Of a DNA stretch of 7,434 bases, positions 5,663 through 7,434 are shown piece by piece. The translations under genes and the position numbers were made by a program. The notes beneath the pieces were generated by a model. It did not search any database. It saw only the letters and a program-made list of their open reading frames with translations, and was not told the origin of the DNA. The stretch is from an uncultured Lachnospiraceae bacterium (GTDB lineage Bacteria; Bacillota; Clostridia; Lachnospirales; Lachnospiraceae): positions 1 through 7,434 of the forward strand of contig OMSM01000145.1 of the NCBI GenBank assembly GCA_900313745.1, in the 5' to 3' direction. Position 1 is the stretch's first letter. Each line of letters begins with the position of its first letter.

Positions 5663-7360
5663 ATGAAGAAAAAAGTGTTGTCAGTCCTGCTCGCAGCAGC
5701 GATGATGGCATCCCTTGCCGCATGCGCAGCTGCACCCGCAGCGGCACCTGCACCTGCTGCTCCCGCCGGTGATTCCGGGGAAGCCGCAGTGGCGGAAGCA
5801 CCCGCCGAGGAGGCAGGTGAGCTGGTAGACGGCAAATTCGCCGAGACCAGGACCATCACCGTCGAGATCTACGACCGCGGCAACGACGGCGGTTCCGATC
5901 CCGAGAACAACGATTACACCCGCTGGATCCAGCAGCAGATGCTGGAGAAGCACAACGTCGAGGTCAAGTATCAGAAGGTTCCCCGCTGGACCGAGGTTGA
6001 CGACATCAACAACCTGCTGGCTGCCGGCACGGCACCGGATGTCTGCGTGACCTATTCCTATCCGACGGTTCAGACCTACGCGGATATGGGCGGCGTCATC
6101 GATCTGGCTCCCTATCTTGAGACCTACAAGGATGAGCTTCCGAACCTCTGGAACTGGCTCGGCGAGACCAACCTTTACTGGGACAGGGATCCTTCTACCG
6201 GCAATGTCTGGGCAGTTGAGGCAAAACTTGCCAACATGAACCGCGTTGTCACCTTCATCCGTCAGGACTGGCTGGATGCCTTAGGACTTGAGGCTCCCAC
6301 CACGAAGGACGAGTTTTACCAGGTTATCTGCGCGTTCAGAGACAATGCGGAGCAGCTTCTCGGCGCGGATGCCGACAAGATGGTTCCTTACTCCGTCAGC
6401 TTTGACGTAGGCTGGAGAGCAGCGACCCTGATCGAGTCCTTCCTTGATCCCGCGATGAGCGACAAGGAGTACTATGTCAACGGCTTTGACGACAGAAAGC
6501 TCACCCAGAACGGCACGAAGGAAGCGGTCCGCCTCCTGAACCAGTGGTACAACGAAGGCCTTATGTGGAATGATTTCGCGATCTATTCCAGCGGCGACAC
6601 CACCGAGGACGACATGATGAAGGCCGGCTATGTCGGCGCATTCTCCCACAACTGGGATTATCCTTTCCGCAACGGCGAGGATTCCATTAATGCCAACCTG
6701 AAGAGACTGGTCGGCGAGGACGCGAAGTTCGTCGCGATCGATCCTTTCGAGGACAGAAACGGCACCCACACCAAGTTCCTTGCCGGCCCTGTGGACCGCA
6801 AGGTTTTCTTCCCCAGCACCAACGACGAGCCTCTTGCTTCCCTGCTGTACCTGGATTTCATCTCCGAGCCTGAGACCATCCAGTATCTGCAGATCGGTGA
6901 AGAGGGCGTGACCCACACCGTTACCGACAGCGGCGCGATCTCCATCCAGGCTGCGACCGGCGATGCGATCCAGAACTCCGGCATGAACATCGACTACACC
7001 ATCACCTGCAACGGACTGCACCTGATGAGCGACGAGCTGACCGTGAAGAGCCTTGCCTACACCTATGCAGGCATCGAGCCCGAGCTTGTTGAGCAGGCGG
7101 ACGCGATCGCGAAGACCGATTCCCGCATCGGCGTCAACGTCCAGACCGGCAACATCGAGGCTGAGGCCGGCATCGGCGACGTTCTCTCCAGCAAGAGAGA
7201 TCAGATCTATGACCAGGCGGTGAGCGCACCTGTGGACAAGTTCGATGAGACCTGGGACAACGGAATCAGCGATTACCTCGCTTCCGGCGGACAGGCAATC
7301 ATGGACGAGCGCGCAGCTGCCTGGGAGGCAACCTACGGCGATACCGACATGCTTCCGTGA
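5663..7360 (+). CDS. LplA-like sugar-binding lipoprotein of the ABC transporter
   Basis: This 565-residue extracytoplasmic protein should capture the sugar and deliver it to the two permeases. It begins with a lipoprotein signal peptide: MKKKVLSVLL, a hydrophobic core, and a lipobox LAAC with the lipidated cysteine at 21. A flexible Ala/Pro/Glu linker follows (about 22-54). The rest is a solute-binding protein fold of the large (500-570 residue) LplA/YtcQ type, with the family features DRGNDGG near residue 71, AAGTAPDV near 120 and SGGQAIMDER near 541. The open frame extends further upstream to 5531, but AAGGAGG at 5649-5655 and the signal peptide fix the start at 5663. Codon choice favours GGC and CGC more than in the VWA and nucleotidase genes, suggesting higher expression. 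The sugar is unknown. Being last in the trio differs from B. subtilis lplABC, where the binding protein comes first. Confidence 0.93.
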   Translation: MKKKVLSVLLAAAMMASLAACAAAPAAAPAPAAPAGDSGEAAVAEAPAEEAGELVDGKFAETRTITVEIYDRGNDGGSDPENNDYTRWIQQQMLEKHNVEVKYQKVPRWTEVDDINNLLAAGTAPDVCVTYSYPTVQTYADMGGVIDLAPYLETYKDELPNLWNWLGETNLYWDRDPSTGNVWAVEAKLANMNRVVTFIRQDWLDALGLEAPTTKDEFYQVICAFRDNAEQLLGADADKMVPYSVSFDVGWRAATLIESFLDPAMSDKEYYVNGFDDRKLTQNGTKEAVRLLNQWYNEGLMWNDFAIYSSGDTTEDDMMKAGYVGAFSHNWDYPFRNGEDSINANLKRLVGEDAKFVAIDPFEDRNGTHTKFLAGPVDRKVFFPSTNDEPLASLLYLDFISEPETIQYLQIGEEGVTHTVTDSGAISIQAATGDAIQNSGMNIDYTITCNGLHLMSDELTVKSLAYTYAGIEPELVEQADAIAKTDSRIGVNVQTGNIEAEAGIGDVLSSKRDQIYDQAVSAPVDKFDETWDNGISDYLASGGQAIMDERAAAWEATYGDTDMLP

Positions 7361-7426
7361 GCATGAACCGGATTGCACGCAGCGTACCTGGAAGCTGTGG
7401 AAAAGAGAATAGCCTTATGATATGAC

Positions 7427-7434
7427 GGAGGGGG
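7427..7434 (+). promoter_or_regulatory. Probable ribosome binding site of a gene beyond the window
   Basis: The window ends in GGAGGGGG, a good Shine-Dalgarno match 66 bases after the lipoprotein stop. No terminator hairpin with T-tract is visible in 7361-7434. A further co-transcribed gene probably starts just outside, often a glycoside hydrolase or another carbohydrate gene in such operons. Confidence 0.5.

Noticed and set aside
6281..7378. A 365-codon minus-strand open frame antisense to the lipoprotein gene
   Set aside because: Its composition (many V, L, D, G in irregular order) is that of a mirror frame. The plus strand is a clear LplA-like protein with signal peptide and ribosome site.

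Overview
The window reads as a piece of a GC-rich Clostridia chromosome, most likely Lachnospiraceae or a close relative. This is inferred from three things: strong AAGGAGG-type ribosome binding sites, a lipoprotein-anchored LplA-type sugar ABC transporter, and a secreted 5'-nucleotidase of a type I associate with gut Clostridia. No genus can be named from the sequence. All supported genes lie on the + strand.

Left part (1-3441): the last 28 codons of an unidentified gene (1-87), a gap with short hairpins, a small cytosolic von Willebrand factor A (VWA) protein (231-905), two GC-rich stem-loops, and a large secreted metallophosphatase/5'-nucleotidase (987-3365). The nucleotidase has an extra N-terminal domain ahead of its catalytic core. 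A long hairpin followed by T-rich sequence (3396-3441) probably ends this unit.

Middle (3366-3686): a 321-base stretch without a convincing gene. It is GC-rich at its left end and then turns AT-rich. It holds the 3' hairpin of the nucleotidase gene, a plausible sigma-A-type promoter (3549-3577) and a clear intrinsic terminator (3604-3638), which ends only 48 bases before the first transporter gene. Either this terminator insulates the two units, or it lies in the leader of the transporter operon and acts as an attenuator.

Right part (3687-7434): an LplB/LplC/LplA-like carbohydrate ABC importer in the order permease, permease, substrate-binding lipoprotein. No ATPase gene is present in the window. 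By analogy with other Firmicutes CUT1 importers, a shared MsmX-type ATPase encoded elsewhere would power it. The lipoprotein gene has the best ribosome binding site. The window ends in GGAGGGGG, which looks like the ribosome binding site of a further gene just outside.

Overall this is mostly recognisable material. I found no sign of a mobile element, CRISPR array, tRNA, rRNA or new multi-gene system. The points most worth a second look are the double hairpin/terminator arrangement before the transporter and the domain make-up of the nucleotidase.
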